Positions 17,259-26,644 are shown, numbered from the stretch's first letter. The stretch: 64,000 nt of DNA from CAZXCK01 sp964639225 (GCA_964639225.1 CAZXCK010000007.1:5800-69799); one strand, 5' to 3'. Notes: generated by a model not told the origin, from the letters alone. Numbers and translations: made by a program.

Positions 17259-18206
17259 ATGACTGCGACAACTGTTAACCCAAACCAGGAACGTCCCAAC
17301 CCGGTGCGGCGTGTGCTGTCGGTGGTAGCCATCGGCCTGCTGATCTTCTTCGCTTTCGTGCAGATCACACCGTTTGTGCTCACCATCGCCAACTCGTTTA
17401 AGTGTCTGCCGGCGGTACAACAGGAGCCACAGGCATTTGTGCCGCGCTTAAGCGGTCCGGTCGAGTGCCGCCTGCCCAGCGGTGCTTCGATACCAGCGAC
17501 AGAGACAACCGACAGCGTTACCTTCAACATCGCTACCGAGGGCTACCAGCGCGTCCTGGAATTCGACCTGGACCGCTGGTTCATCAACACGGTCATCTAC
17601 GCCAGTCTGATTACCCTGCTGCGCCTGCTGTTCGACTCACTGGCTGGTTACGCGCTGGCCCGCATCAAATTCCCCGGTAACCGGGCCGCCTTCTTCATCA
17701 TGCTGGGTACGATGATGATTCCGGGCGTGGTGTTGCTCATCCCGCGTTTCATCATCTTACGGCAGCTCGCTATGCTCAACACCTACCAGGGCGTGATTCT
17801 GACACTGGCGGCGGATGCTTTCGGCATTTTCCTGATGAAGCAGTTCTTCGAGTCCATCCCGGACGAGATCGAAGAAGCCGCTATGGTGGACGGCGCCAGT
17901 CGTCTGACGCTGTTCTTCCGCATCATCCTGCCGATGGCCACGCCAGCCCTAACCGCGCTGACGATTTTCAGCTTCCAGGGCACATGGAACAACTTCATGG
18001 ACCTGCTGATTATTGTCGGCGGGCGTCAGGAACTCTATAATCTGCCGCTGGGTCTGGCGCTGTTACGCGGACAGTTCGGCGATACGCTGGAATGGAACAC
18101 ATTCCTGGCCGGTGCAGTCATCACGACAGTGCCGCTGGCGCTGGTGTTCTTCTTCTTCCAGCGTTACTTTGTCGAAGGCGTGAGCTACAGCGGGCTGAAA
18201 GGCTAA
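17259..18206 (+). CDS. sugar ABC permease, MalG type
   Basis: A 315-aa permease partner of the preceding MalF-type protein, starting 12 nt after it behind AGGAGG. TM1 (about 24-46) ends in NSFK. About 60 residues follow before RWFINTVIYASL, somewhat longer than usual, with two cysteines (CLPAV, ECRLP) that could form a disulfide outside the membrane. The EAA loop is EEAAMVDGASRLTLF. No ATPase gene is in this operon, so a shared MsmK/UgpC-type ATPase encoded elsewhere is likely. Confidence 0.92.
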   Translation: MTATTVNPNQERPNPVRRVLSVVAIGLLIFFAFVQITPFVLTIANSFKCLPAVQQEPQAFVPRLSGPVECRLPSGASIPATETTDSVTFNIATEGYQRVLEFDLDRWFINTVIYASLITLLRLLFDSLAGYALARIKFPGNRAAFFIMLGTMMIPGVVLLIPRFIILRQLAMLNTYQGVILTLAADAFGIFLMKQFFESIPDEIEEAAMVDGASRLTLFFRIILPMATPALTALTIFSFQGTWNNFMDLLIIVGGRQELYNLPLGLALLRGQFGDTLEWNTFLAGAVITTVPLALVFFFFQRYFVEGVSYSGLKG

Positions 18207-18211
18207 CCATC

Positions 18212-18847
18212 GTGATCGACGGGCTGCGCGTTATCTGGCGTGGACTTAACAGCGTTCGCATCCAGGGCTATAGCTACATCTGGGCCAATCTGGCGTTCTT
18301 CTTCCTGTGCCTACCCGTGGTGACGATGCCCGCCGCCCTGAGCGCGCTATTCCGTGTCGGTTATGTGGCTCACACCGAGCCACACGAATCCGACCTGAGC
18401 CTGTTCTGGGAGACGTTCCGCGAAAACCTGTGGCGGGCGCTGCCCTGGGGACTGGCCCATGCAGCGTTCGCCATCGTCAACTTCACCAATCTGTTTTCCT
18501 ATGCGGACACACCCGGACTGCTGGCCGAAAGCCTGCGGCTGGTGTGGATTGCTTCCGGCATGGTGTGGGCCGGGATTATGCTATATACCTGGCCCATCTA
18601 CTACGCGATGGAACAACCGAACCTGACACAGGCGACGCGCAATGCTTTCATCATGGTAGTGCGCAATCCGTTTTTCACCACGACCATTCTGGCTGGTCTG
18701 CTGCTGCTGGCCGCCATCAGCATAATTCTGGTGGCGGCCTGGGTGCTGCTGACCTGGGGCGCTGTATCGGCCATCGCCAACGCCGCCGTTTTAGACCGTT
18801 TAAGCGTGTTCAGGGCTTCTGCCGCAAAAGAATATGGCATCCATTAA
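18212..18847 (+). CDS. DUF624 (YesL-like) membrane protein
   Basis: A 211-aa membrane protein with four or five hydrophobic segments (e.g. WANLAFFFLCLPVVTMPAAL; TILAGLLLLAAISIILVAAW). DUF624/YesL proteins commonly sit beside carbohydrate ABC transporters and have no defined function. The GTG at 18212, five bases after the permease stop, is chosen because earlier starts overlap that gene. The C-terminus overlaps the LacI gene by 14 nt, which supports co-translation. Confidence 0.8.
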   Translation: MIDGLRVIWRGLNSVRIQGYSYIWANLAFFFLCLPVVTMPAALSALFRVGYVAHTEPHESDLSLFWETFRENLWRALPWGLAHAAFAIVNFTNLFSYADTPGLLAESLRLVWIASGMVWAGIMLYTWPIYYAMEQPNLTQATRNAFIMVVRNPFFTTTILAGLLLLAAISIILVAAWVLLTWGAVSAIANAAVLDRLSVFRASAAKEYGIH

Positions 18848-19835
18848 AGACGTCGCAGACCGGGCCGGTGTATCGGTGACAACCGTCTCGCTGGTCCTCA
18901 ACAATAAAGGCAACATCAGCCAGCAGACGCGCGAGCGCGTACTGGAGGCCGTGCGCGACCTGGAGTACACGCGCAGTATCCGCGCCCGCAACCTGCGCGA
19001 CCAGCAGTCAAGGGTAATCGGCTATGCGCAGTTCAGCGAACGCGGTGAGTATAATCCGCTGCTGGACCGCTTTCTGTGGGAGCTGGTGCAGATTGTCGAA
19101 GGTATCGGGCGTCATGTGCTGTTGTTCAACACAGACAACGCGAACATGGTAGCCCCCTATCGCGAATTGATCGAAAGCCAGCGTGTCGATGGTTTTGTTC
19201 TATCGTATACCGAGCGAGCCGATCCGCGCTTCGCTTATCTGCACCAGGCTGGTTTTCCTTTTGTGGCTTTTGGTCGCAGCGACACACCGCTCGACGATGT
19301 GACGTACTGGGTCGATGTGGACGGTCGCGCTGGTACTCACCAGGCAACAACCCATCTGATCGAGCTGGGGCATCGCGCCATTGGCTTCATCGGCTGGCCG
19401 GAAGGTTCGGCATCGGGCGACAGGCGCTATCAGGGCTATCTCGATGCACTGAGCCAGCACGGTCTTGAACTGGAACCGGTCTATGTGGAGCGATCGCTGA
19501 ACTACTCGACCAACGGTCACGAATGCGCCGAACGCCTGATGTCGCTGCCCAACCCGCCGACTGCTATCGTCTGCGTCAGTGATGTGCTGGCTATCGGAGC
19601 CATGCAGTTCTGCGCCCGTGACGGCCACCGGATCGCCATCACCGGCTTTGACGACACACCGACAGCCGCTTTTCTGTATCCGGCGCTGACTTCGGTGCGC
19701 CAGCCAACCCAGTTGGCGGCAAAAATCCTGGTGGATATGCTGCTCGATCAGTTCAACGGCCATAACATCAAACATAAGCAACATCTGCTGACGCCACAAC
19801 TCATTGTGCGCGCCAGCAGTACCCTCGAATACTGA
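18834..19835 (+). CDS. LacI-family transcriptional regulator
   Basis: A 333-aa repressor-type protein. The N-terminal HTH reads IKDVADRAGVSVTTVSLVLN, followed by the hinge helix region (TRSIRARNLRDQ) and a periplasmic-binding-like effector domain (e.g. AIGFIGWPEG, ITGFDDTPTAAFLYPALTSV). It is encoded inside the disaccharide operon, overlapping the DUF624 gene by 14 nt. It probably represses the operon through the palindrome at 14364-14378, with the imported sugar or its phosphate as inducer; both points are inferred. Confidence 0.92.
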   Translation: MASIKDVADRAGVSVTTVSLVLNNKGNISQQTRERVLEAVRDLEYTRSIRARNLRDQQSRVIGYAQFSERGEYNPLLDRFLWELVQIVEGIGRHVLLFNTDNANMVAPYRELIESQRVDGFVLSYTERADPRFAYLHQAGFPFVAFGRSDTPLDDVTYWVDVDGRAGTHQATTHLIELGHRAIGFIGWPEGSASGDRRYQGYLDALSQHGLELEPVYVERSLNYSTNGHECAERLMSLPNPPTAIVCVSDVLAIGAMQFCARDGHRIAITGFDDTPTAAFLYPALTSVRQPTQLAAKILVDMLLDQFNGHNIKHKQHLLTPQLIVRASSTLEY

Positions 19836-19909
19836 TAACGCAGACACTCGGACGTAAACACAACAGAAACACTCTAATATCCCAATTCAACCCGAACAGG
19901 ATAGTTGTG

Positions 19910-22102
19910 ATGCACAGCTACGAAAAAAGACAATGGCAGATCAAAGAAGCCCCGTTCAAGTTCCACGACCTGCCTCACACCGAGACGATCTACACCATCG
20001 GCAACGGGCTGGTGGGCGTGCGCGGTACATTTGAAGAAGGCTACCCCGGCGACACATCCTGTACTCTGGCTGCCGGTGTATTTAATCACAAAGCAGGTGT
20101 ACCCGTCCCCGAACTGGTCGCCATGCCCAACTGGCTGGCGCTTAGGGTCAGCATCAACGGCGAGACGTTTCGAATGAATGAGGGCGTGGTCCTCGGTTAC
20201 GAGCGCGTCCTGGACCTCAGAACCGCCGTCCACACGCGCGGCGTCCTGTGGATGAGTCCCGGCGGCAGCGTGCTACGGCTGCGCTTCGAGCGATTCGCCA
20301 GCCTGGACAACCCGCATGTGCTCGTGCTGCGCGTCATGCTGCAACCACTGAGCGAAGGTCAGCACGAGCTTCGCATCCGGAGCGCCCTCGACGGATCGGT
20401 GACAAACCCGGAGAATATCGATCACTGGGCCGAACTGACCGGCTCGACCGTCGGCGACACACTGCACATCAGCGGCACCACCGACCAGAGCGGCTATCGT
20501 GTGGCCATGCGCAGCCGCCTGCTTTTCGACGAGGCCACACCCGCACTGGCGGACGTTTCGCAGGCGCGTCTGCCAGCCCATGAAGCGACGCTGACAGTGC
20601 CGCAGAACCAGCAGGTCTGGTTCACCAAGCTGACGGCGCTGCACACCAGCCGCGACAGCGACAATCCTGACGACGCCGCACGCGCCACACTCGACGCGGC
20701 GGTATCTGCCGGTTATGCGACGCTGTACACCGCCCATGTCGATGCCTGGGCACAATACTGGGACACAATGGACATAGTCATCGAGGGGGACGAAGTCGCA
20801 CAGCGCGCCGTGCGCTTCTGCACGTATCATGTACTCATTGCCGTGCCCACCCACGAGGAGCACGTGAGCATCGCCGCCAAGACGCTCAGCGGCTTCGGCT
20901 ATAAGGGGCATGTATTCTGGGATACCGAGTTGTTCATGGTGCCGCCGCTGACGCTCACTCAGCCAGACCTGGCGCGCGGTCTGCTGATGTATCGCTATCA
21001 TAATCTACCCGGCGCACGCAAAAAAGCGCTTGAAGCCGGTCACGAGGGCGCACTATTTCCCTGGGAAAGCACCGACACTGGCGAAGAAACCACGCCCCAG
21101 TGGGCTAACGATCCTGACCAGGACGGCAACCGTATCCGCATCTGGACGGGCGACCATGAGCAGCATATCTCAACCGACATCGCCTTCGCAGTAATACAAT
21201 ACTGGCGCTGGACCGGCGACGACGATTGGTTCGCGCAGTATGGCGCCGAACTCGTCCTCGATACCGCGCGTTTCTGGGGTTCCCGCGCCGAGTACAACGC
21301 CGATAAAGACCGCTACGAACTCAGCCTGCAGATCGGCCCGGATGAATATCACGAGAACATCGACAACAGTGTTTTTACCAATCGCATTGTCGTATGGCAT
21401 CTGGAGCAGGCACTGGTGGCCTGGAACTGGCTGCACGCTCACCGCCCCGCCGACGCCCAACGGCTGCGCGACGCACTCGACCTGACGCCGCAACGCCTGG
21501 CACACTGGCGTGACATCGCCCGCAAGATGTGGATCAACATCAGTGACCAGTATGGCGGCGTCTTTGAGCAGTTTGAGGGCTTCTTCGAGCGCCTCAAGCC
21601 CTTCAACCTGGCCGACTACGCCCCGCGCACGACAAACATGGACTGGATCATCGGTCATAAGCGCACGCAGACGAGCCGCGTCATCAAACAGGCCGACGTC
21701 GTCATGCTGATGGCTGTGCTTGGCGACGAACTGGGCGACCCGGACTTCCTACGGCGTAACTGGGATGTATACTATCCGGTGGTCGATCATGGTTCGTCGT
21801 TGAGTCCGTCCATTCATGCCTGGGTCGCCGCGCGTCTGGGTATGCCGGAACTGGCCTATGACCTGTTTATCTACAGTGCCACCATCGACCTCGAAGATCA
21901 CAAGGGTAACGTCCGCGACGGTATCCATGCCGCTGCCTGTGGTGGCACCTGGCAAGCGGTTGTGTTTGGCTTTTGCGGCCTGCAACTCACCGATGACGGA
22001 CCGCAGGTGAATCCCTGTCTGCCAGCCCACTGGCGGCGGGTCAAGTTCAAAGTGCGGTACCAGGGCCAGCCCGTTACCATCGATGTCAAAGGGGAACAAT
22101 GA
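19910..22102 (+). CDS. glycoside hydrolase family 65 disaccharide phosphorylase
   Basis: A 730-aa cytoplasmic inverting phosphorylase of the maltose/trehalose/kojibiose phosphorylase family, producing beta-glucose 1-phosphate plus the second sugar from an alpha-glucosyl disaccharide and phosphate. The N-terminal beta-sandwich (TIGNGLVGVRGTFEEGYPG) is followed by a helical barrel with FWDTELFM, catalytic acid E479 (GPDEYHENIDN) and the phosphate-site region near THMDW-like TTNMDWIIGHK. The ATG at 19910 directly follows an in-frame GTG. The next gene is beta-phosphoglucomutase, which uses the product, strongly supporting a phosphorylase. The exact disaccharide is unknown. Confidence 0.93.
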   Translation: MHSYEKRQWQIKEAPFKFHDLPHTETIYTIGNGLVGVRGTFEEGYPGDTSCTLAAGVFNHKAGVPVPELVAMPNWLALRVSINGETFRMNEGVVLGYERVLDLRTAVHTRGVLWMSPGGSVLRLRFERFASLDNPHVLVLRVMLQPLSEGQHELRIRSALDGSVTNPENIDHWAELTGSTVGDTLHISGTTDQSGYRVAMRSRLLFDEATPALADVSQARLPAHEATLTVPQNQQVWFTKLTALHTSRDSDNPDDAARATLDAAVSAGYATLYTAHVDAWAQYWDTMDIVIEGDEVAQRAVRFCTYHVLIAVPTHEEHVSIAAKTLSGFGYKGHVFWDTELFMVPPLTLTQPDLARGLLMYRYHNLPGARKKALEAGHEGALFPWESTDTGEETTPQWANDPDQDGNRIRIWTGDHEQHISTDIAFAVIQYWRWTGDDDWFAQYGAELVLDTARFWGSRAEYNADKDRYELSLQIGPDEYHENIDNSVFTNRIVVWHLEQALVAWNWLHAHRPADAQRLRDALDLTPQRLAHWRDIARKMWINISDQYGGVFEQFEGFFERLKPFNLADYAPRTTNMDWIIGHKRTQTSRVIKQADVVMLMAVLGDELGDPDFLRRNWDVYYPVVDHGSSLSPSIHAWVAARLGMPELAYDLFIYSATIDLEDHKGNVRDGIHAAACGGTWQAVVFGFCGLQLTDDGPQVNPCLPAHWRRVKFKVRYQGQPVTIDVKGEQ

Positions 22103-22105
22103 TAT

Positions 22106-22762
22106 ATGCGGCAGCACATTGGCTACATCTTTGACCTGGACGGTGTCATCACCGACACCGCCCAGTATCACTATCTCTCGTGGAAGCAGATGGCTGACGA
22201 AGAGGGTCTGCCGTTCACATGGGAGGACAACCATCAGCTACGCGGAGTCTCGCGCCCGCGCAGCCTGGAGATTTTGCTCAAGGGTCGCCAGATGACCGAC
22301 GACCACAAAGCGGACATGCTGGAACGCAAGAACCGTTACTATCAGGACTACATCCAGCAGGTCACGCCCGCCGACTTGCTGCCAGGTGTCTTCGATTTTC
22401 TCAGCGAAGCTCATAAGGCCGGAATCCGATTGGGGTTAGGTTCGGCGAGCAAGAACGCCCGCACCGTCTGCGAGCGCCTGGGTATTGTCGAACTGTTCGA
22501 CGCCTTCGGCGATGGCTACAGCGTGGTAAACACCAAGCCCGCGCCGGACCTGTTCATCTGGGTGGCCGGTCGCCTGGACCTCAACCCGCGCCAGTGTATC
22601 GTCTTTGAGGACGCCGAAGCCGGCATCGAAGCGGCTCTGGTTGGCGGCTTCTGGGCGGTGGGCATCGGCCCGGAAGACCGTCTGGGGAGCGCCCACTGGA
22701 TTCGTGGCGATCTCAGGCAGGCCTGCATCGCCGATTTTCCGCTGCCGCCTATACCGGCATAG
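22106..22762 (+). CDS. pgmB: beta-phosphoglucomutase
   Basis: A 218-aa HAD-superfamily enzyme converting beta-glucose 1-phosphate to glucose 6-phosphate. Nucleophile D10 and acid/base D12 lie in FDLDGVITDT; GSASKNA is motif II, KPAPDLF carries the motif III lysine, and VFEDAEAGIEAA gives the motif IV acidic residues. ATG at 22106 follows AAAGGGGA, three nt after the phosphorylase stop. It completes the uptake-phosphorolysis-mutase route of the operon. Confidence 0.94.
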   Translation: MRQHIGYIFDLDGVITDTAQYHYLSWKQMADEEGLPFTWEDNHQLRGVSRPRSLEILLKGRQMTDDHKADMLERKNRYYQDYIQQVTPADLLPGVFDFLSEAHKAGIRLGLGSASKNARTVCERLGIVELFDAFGDGYSVVNTKPAPDLFIWVAGRLDLNPRQCIVFEDAEAGIEAALVGGFWAVGIGPEDRLGSAHWIRGDLRQACIADFPLPPIPA

Positions 22763-22767
22763 TCCAG

Positions 22768-23763
22768 TTAAGGCTGGTGACTGGCTTCGCGCGTACGCAA
22801 GGCGCGCAGTTCCTGCAATAGTCTACGCTCTTCGTCTGTAAGATGCTGCGGGAGCTGCGCCTGCACGCGCACATACAGATCACCGCGCTGTTCAGGATGC
22901 CGTAGACGAGGCATCCCCAACCCGCGCAGCCGGAAGACCTTACCGTTCTGCGTTTCCGTCGGGATTTTGAGCTGCACGCTCTTGTCGATACTGGCCACCT
23001 GAACTGTGCCACCCAGCAGCAGCGTGTACAGATCGACCGGCACATCGGCGCGCAGGTCATCACCGTCACGCTCGAACACCGGATCCGGCAGCACATTCAC
23101 CAGCAAATACAGGTCCCCGGCTGGCGCACCGCCAATCCCCGGCTGGCCCTTGCCAGCCAGCCGCACCCGTGAGCCAGTGCGCACACCACGCGGAATTCGG
23201 GCTTCGGTCTTGCGCCCATCTTCCCACTGGAGCGTACGCAGCGTGCCATGAAACGCCTCGTTCAGTGTAATCTCCAGTGGATATTCCAGGTCCTGGCCGG
23301 GGCGTGTGCGCGCCTGCTGCCCGCCGAACGGATCGCCATCAAAGCCAAATCCGCCAGCACTGCGCCGACCACCACGCCCGCCCAGGCCGCCAAACAGCGT
23401 TTCGAAGAAATCCGAGAAACCGCTGCCACCAAACATCTGCTCGAACTCTTCCGGGCTGACGGTGCGCGTCTGTCCACCCGGCTGACCGGCCCACTGTGAC
23501 CAGTCAAAACCGCCTGGCTGGCCACCAGCCTGCTGGTACTGCTGCCACTGCGCACCGAAACGGTCATACTTGGCGCGCTTATCCGGGTCAGACAGTACCT
23601 CATGCGCCTCGTTGACCTCTTTGAAGCGCGCCTCGGCGTTAGGATCGTCCGGGTTCATATCCGGGTGGTACTGGCGCGCCAGCTTGCGATAGGCTTTCTT
23701 GATCTCGTCTTTACTGGCGTCTTTGCTGACGCCAAGTGTCTGATAATAGTCCTTGTATTCCAT
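22768..23763 (-). CDS. DnaJ/CbpA-type co-chaperone without zinc finger
   Basis: A 331-aa type II J-protein. The J domain (about 2-70) has the HPD motif (YHPDMNPDD). A Gly/Phe-rich region (about 75-150, e.g. GGLGGRGGRRSAGGFG) is followed by two C-terminal substrate-binding beta domains (LEYPLEITLNEAFHG; DLYVRVQAQLPQ). The CxxCxGxG repeats of DnaJ are absent, as in CbpA. ATG at 23763 has GAGGTAAG upstream; an earlier in-frame start lacks this. Convergent with pgmB, with only 5 bp between stops. No CIRCE element is visible. Confidence 0.92.
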   Translation of the reverse strand: MEYKDYYQTLGVSKDASKDEIKKAYRKLARQYHPDMNPDDPNAEARFKEVNEAHEVLSDPDKRAKYDRFGAQWQQYQQAGGQPGGFDWSQWAGQPGGQTRTVSPEEFEQMFGGSGFSDFFETLFGGLGGRGGRRSAGGFGFDGDPFGGQQARTRPGQDLEYPLEITLNEAFHGTLRTLQWEDGRKTEARIPRGVRTGSRVRLAGKGQPGIGGAPAGDLYLLVNVLPDPVFERDGDDLRADVPVDLYTLLLGGTVQVASIDKSVQLKIPTETQNGKVFRLRGLGMPRLRHPEQRGDLYVRVQAQLPQHLTDEERRLLQELRALRTREASHQP

Positions 23764-23928
23764 AGACTTACCTCGATTGGTTGGCACTTCTATATGAGTT
23801 ATACAATATCAGTATCAGAATCCAGCAAGAAGCGCCAAATTGGGTCGAAGAGCGCCACCCATTATACAACCGACGACTGCTTACAGCGTATAACTAAGTA
23901 ACGACAATAGAGTTACGGAGCGTCCGTC

Positions 23929-24363
23929 ATGGCGAAACAGTATCGTGTCACCACCAGCATACGCCTCATCAACCGGCTCATGACTATCCTCATCCGTCTG
24001 GGAGTCGGTCCCGGCAACATGCACCTGCTGACCGTCACCGGGCGCAAATCCGGCAAGCACTACACGACACCCGTATCGCTGGTAACCCAGGACGGCCAGC
24101 GTTTCCTGGTGTCACCTTACGGCGAGGTCAACTGGGTACGCAATGCACGTGCCGCTGGGACGGTCACCATATCACGCGGCAGAAAAACCGAGATACTGCG
24201 CATCGAAGAACTGGACGCCGATAGCAGTGCGCCGATCCTCAAACAGTATATCGCCAGCGAAGCGATCACCCAGCCTTATTTTGATGCCTCGCCGGCCTCG
24301 CCAGTAGCGGATTTCGCCAGCGAAGCGCATCGCCATCCGGTTTTTCAACTCAAGCCAGCGTAA
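23929..24363 (+). CDS. deazaflavin-type nitroreductase/quinone reductase family protein
   Basis: A 144-aa protein of the F420-dependent nitroreductase (Ddn-like, split-barrel) family. It shows the characteristic LLTVTGRKSGKHYTTPVSLV and NWVRNARAAGTVTISRG segments. In actinobacteria and Chloroflexota such proteins bind F420 or haem/flavin-like cofactors; the reaction here is unknown. Preceded by TTACGGAG; monocistronic or leading the small methyltransferase/VOC group. Confidence 0.85.
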   Translation: MAKQYRVTTSIRLINRLMTILIRLGVGPGNMHLLTVTGRKSGKHYTTPVSLVTQDGQRFLVSPYGEVNWVRNARAAGTVTISRGRKTEILRIEELDADSSAPILKQYIASEAITQPYFDASPASPVADFASEAHRHPVFQLKPA

Positions 24364-24445
24364 TTGGACTACGCGGCGGGTAAGCCTGGCCCTGTTCTCG
24401 GCGTCAGATAGGTGACAAGCGAAACCACCAACACAAGGCGAAGCG

Positions 24446-25012
24446 ATGAACAATCGACAGTACAACGGAGAAATTGAAAGGCTGCGCGACCCGGAACGGC
24501 TGGCTCGCATGGAAATAGCGCGCGTCGTCGAACTGGCCACCGAAGGCATCACCGCGCGCTCGGCACTCGATGTAGGCACCGGCAGCGGCATTTTTGCGGA
24601 GCAGTTCGCCGGCAAAGGTATGTCTGTGGCGGGTATCGACATCCGCAAAGATATGCTGGCCGCCGCGCGTGATTACGTCCCCACTGGCGATTTCCGTGAG
24701 GGACGCATGGAGTCCATTCCCTTCGCAGACGAAGCGTTCGCCCTGGTCTTCATGGGGCATGTGCTGCACGAGGCCGATAATCTGCTGCAGGCGCTGCGCG
24801 AAGCCTACCGCGTGACTCAGTTGCGTGTGGCTGTGCTGGAGTGGCCGTATCAGGAGCAGGAAATCGGGCCACCGCTCGACCACCGCCTGACCGAACAGAC
24901 CATCATCCGAGAGGCGCAGCAGGCTGGCTTCGCCAACTTCGAGAGCTTTCGGTTAGAACACATGGTGCTTTACCGGCTGGATAAGCGCAACCTGAATCCC
25001 TGGTGCATCTAG
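24446..25012 (+). CDS. class I SAM-dependent methyltransferase
   Basis: A 188-aa Rossmann-like methyltransferase. Motif I is LDVGTGSGIFAEQF, followed by the acidic motif II region (VAGIDIRKDML), a motif III-like REGRMESIPFADEAF and HVLHEADN, close to Methyltransf_11. The acceptor substrate cannot be predicted. The VOC-family gene starts 12 nt downstream behind AGGAGAG, so the two are likely co-transcribed. Confidence 0.88.
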   Translation: MNNRQYNGEIERLRDPERLARMEIARVVELATEGITARSALDVGTGSGIFAEQFAGKGMSVAGIDIRKDMLAAARDYVPTGDFREGRMESIPFADEAFALVFMGHVLHEADNLLQALREAYRVTQLRVAVLEWPYQEQEIGPPLDHRLTEQTIIREAQQAGFANFESFRLEHMVLYRLDKRNLNPWCI

Positions 25013-25024
25013 GAGAGCCAACTG

Positions 25025-25501
25025 ATGGGTAAAAAACTCCGCACTGGCGACCCCTGGATGCCTGGCTTTCGCTATGGCGCACTGCTGCCACCGCTGTCTT
25101 TGAACCTGCTCGTCACCGACGTCGAGCGTTCTGTACAGTTTTACCAGGCTGTCTTCGAGGCCGAAGTCCACTACTATGACATCGACTTTGGCGCGCTGCG
25201 CGTTGGCCCAGCGGAGGTCATGCTGCATGCCGACCACACCCACGATGATCATCCCTGGCACGCGGACCTGGCCGCCGGCATGCCGCGCGGGCTGGGACTG
25301 CAAATCCGTTTACTGGGTATCGACCCCGACGCCGTCGAACGCCGTGCCCGCGCGGCTGGTGCGCTCATCGCTGCACCGGCAGCGGACAAAGGCCACGGCT
25401 GGCGCGAGGCCCTGATACGCGACCCGGACGGCTACGAATGGGCGATTGGCGTACTTATCGAACCCGCCAAAGGTCCACACAGGCCGTCAACATCCACCTA
25501 A
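25025..25501 (+). CDS. VOC (glyoxalase/bleomycin-resistance) family protein
   Basis: A 158-aa vicinal-oxygen-chelate fold protein, with beta-alpha-beta-beta-beta modules seen in LSLNLLVTDVERSVQFYQAVFEAEV, and later GHGWREALIRDPDGYEWAIGV. Family members are metal-dependent isomerases, dioxygenases or antibiotic-binding proteins; this one has no recognisable specificity. It directly follows the methyltransferase. Confidence 0.85.
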   Translation: MGKKLRTGDPWMPGFRYGALLPPLSLNLLVTDVERSVQFYQAVFEAEVHYYDIDFGALRVGPAEVMLHADHTHDDHPWHADLAAGMPRGLGLQIRLLGIDPDAVERRARAAGALIAAPAADKGHGWREALIRDPDGYEWAIGVLIEPAKGPHRPSTST

Positions 25502-25549
25502 TCGACCGCTTTGCCCTGTTTTTCAGTCATACTCGAAAGGTGAAACATC

Positions 25550-25771
25550 ATGGCATTGGCACAGTTTATGGCAACTAATATGGGACGCGGCATTCGCGTC
25601 ATCGCCGGTATTGTGTTGATCGCACTGGGCTTGTTCGTCGTTGAGGGGACCGGCGGCATTATCCTGGCTGTGATTGGCGTCGTACCGCTTCTGGCGGGTG
25701 TGTTCAACGTATGCCTGATCGCGCCGCTTCTTGGTGCGCCATTCTCCGGTTCGCAAACCCCTAAATCGTAA
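25550..25771 (+). CDS. small DUF2892 (YgaP-type) membrane protein
   Basis: A 73-aa protein that is mostly two hydrophobic helices (IRVIAGIVLIALGLFVV; IILAVIGVVPLLAGVFNVC) ending in PLLGAPF, the DUF2892 pattern found alone or fused to rhodanese domains (YgaP). It starts with MALAQFMATNMGRGIRV. Function is unknown. A strong stem-loop follows. Confidence 0.85.
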   Translation: MALAQFMATNMGRGIRVIAGIVLIALGLFVVEGTGGIILAVIGVVPLLAGVFNVCLIAPLLGAPFSGSQTPKS

Positions 25772-25805
25772 CAATCCGGCAACCACCAGAACTTCTCGTA
25801 TCCGC

Positions 25806-25840
25806 AGCACGCCTCGTTTAGCAGATAAACGAGGCGTGCT
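25806..25840 (+). terminator. 15-bp perfect stem-loop terminator
   Basis: AGCACGCCTCGTTTA (25806-25820) pairs perfectly with TAAACGAGGCGTGCT (25826-25840) around GCAGA, followed by TTTCG. It ends the DUF2892 transcript. Confidence 0.8.
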
Positions 25841-25949
25841 TTCGTGCAGGATGGGTCGTCGCAACCAGCCTTACACTGATGTTCCATCTTGCTGATGCTT
25901 CAGCTACAATACAGACTGAGACCAGAGACATATACAGAGAGGAGCTTGA

Positions 25950-26540
25950 ATGATCGCCGGACGCCGAATAGTCCTCATCATTGTGGCAGTGCTTGCATCA
26001 TCCATGTTAGTGGCATGCGGTGGCGATGACACACAACCCGCCACAGATACCCCTATGCCCGAAATCGATCTTGACGTGGACAGCACTGTCTCCGAAGACC
26101 AGCGCGGCTCCACCTACTTCGAGATCATCGGCGAGACTTACACTTACAGCGATACCGACCCTGAAACCACAATCCTTGTCGATGGCCAGTTTATCACCAT
26201 TACGCTGGGCAGCCTAACAGAGACTCCGCTGGGCATCGGCCCAATGCCACGTGACATCGAACCCGGAACCTACGATATTGAGCCGTTTGGCCTGGTACCA
26301 GGCGAGCGCGACCTGTCTGGCCAGTTCAACGAGATCGAAGCAGAAATGGTGTTTGTCTCCACAAGCGGAACGCTAACCATCGACACGGTTGGGGACACCA
26401 TTAGCGGCAGCTTCGAATTTGGCGCCATCCAGCGCCCGCGCGACGACTCCGAACCACAGACGGCGGTCATTCGCGGCGCTTTTGCCGATGTCGAAATGCC
26501 CGACGCACCAGCCGGGCTGGAGACGCCCGACGACGAATAA
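25950..26540 (+). CDS. putative lipoprotein of unknown function
   Basis: A 196-aa exported protein. The signal peptide ends in a lipobox, MLVAC-GGDD, so Cys23 is probably lipidated and the protein membrane-anchored. The mature part is rich in Asp, Glu, Thr and Ser, with beta-type repeats (TYTYSDTDPETTILVDGQ; TLTIDTVGDTISGSFEFG) suggesting a beta-sandwich. I do not recognise the family. It sits alone, preceded by AGAGAGGAG and followed by a clear terminator. Confidence 0.75.
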   Translation: MIAGRRIVLIIVAVLASSMLVACGGDDTQPATDTPMPEIDLDVDSTVSEDQRGSTYFEIIGETYTYSDTDPETTILVDGQFITITLGSLTETPLGIGPMPRDIEPGTYDIEPFGLVPGERDLSGQFNEIEAEMVFVSTSGTLTIDTVGDTISGSFEFGAIQRPRDDSEPQTAVIRGAFADVEMPDAPAGLETPDDE

Positions 26541-26565
26541 ACGAACTGCACGCTCCAGCATAACA

Positions 26566-26600
26566 AAACGGCAGCCTTTTACCGGCTGCCGTTTGTTTTG
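26566..26600. terminator. rho-independent terminator
   Basis: AAACGGCAGCC (26566-26576) pairs with GGCTGCCGTTT (26584-26594), followed by GTTTTG. It lies between the lipoprotein gene and the convergent FmdB-family gene and, with A-runs before and T-runs after, can work on both strands. Confidence 0.85.
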
Positions 26601-26644
26601 TGCTCAGTTGGGCTGACACACGGTCAGCATTTGCGGCCTACACC

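Noticed and set aside
23764..23928. CIRCE heat-shock operator upstream of the DnaJ-like gene
   Set aside because: A GGCACTTC-like half appears, but the TTAGCACTC-N9-GAGTGCTAA arrangement is not there.
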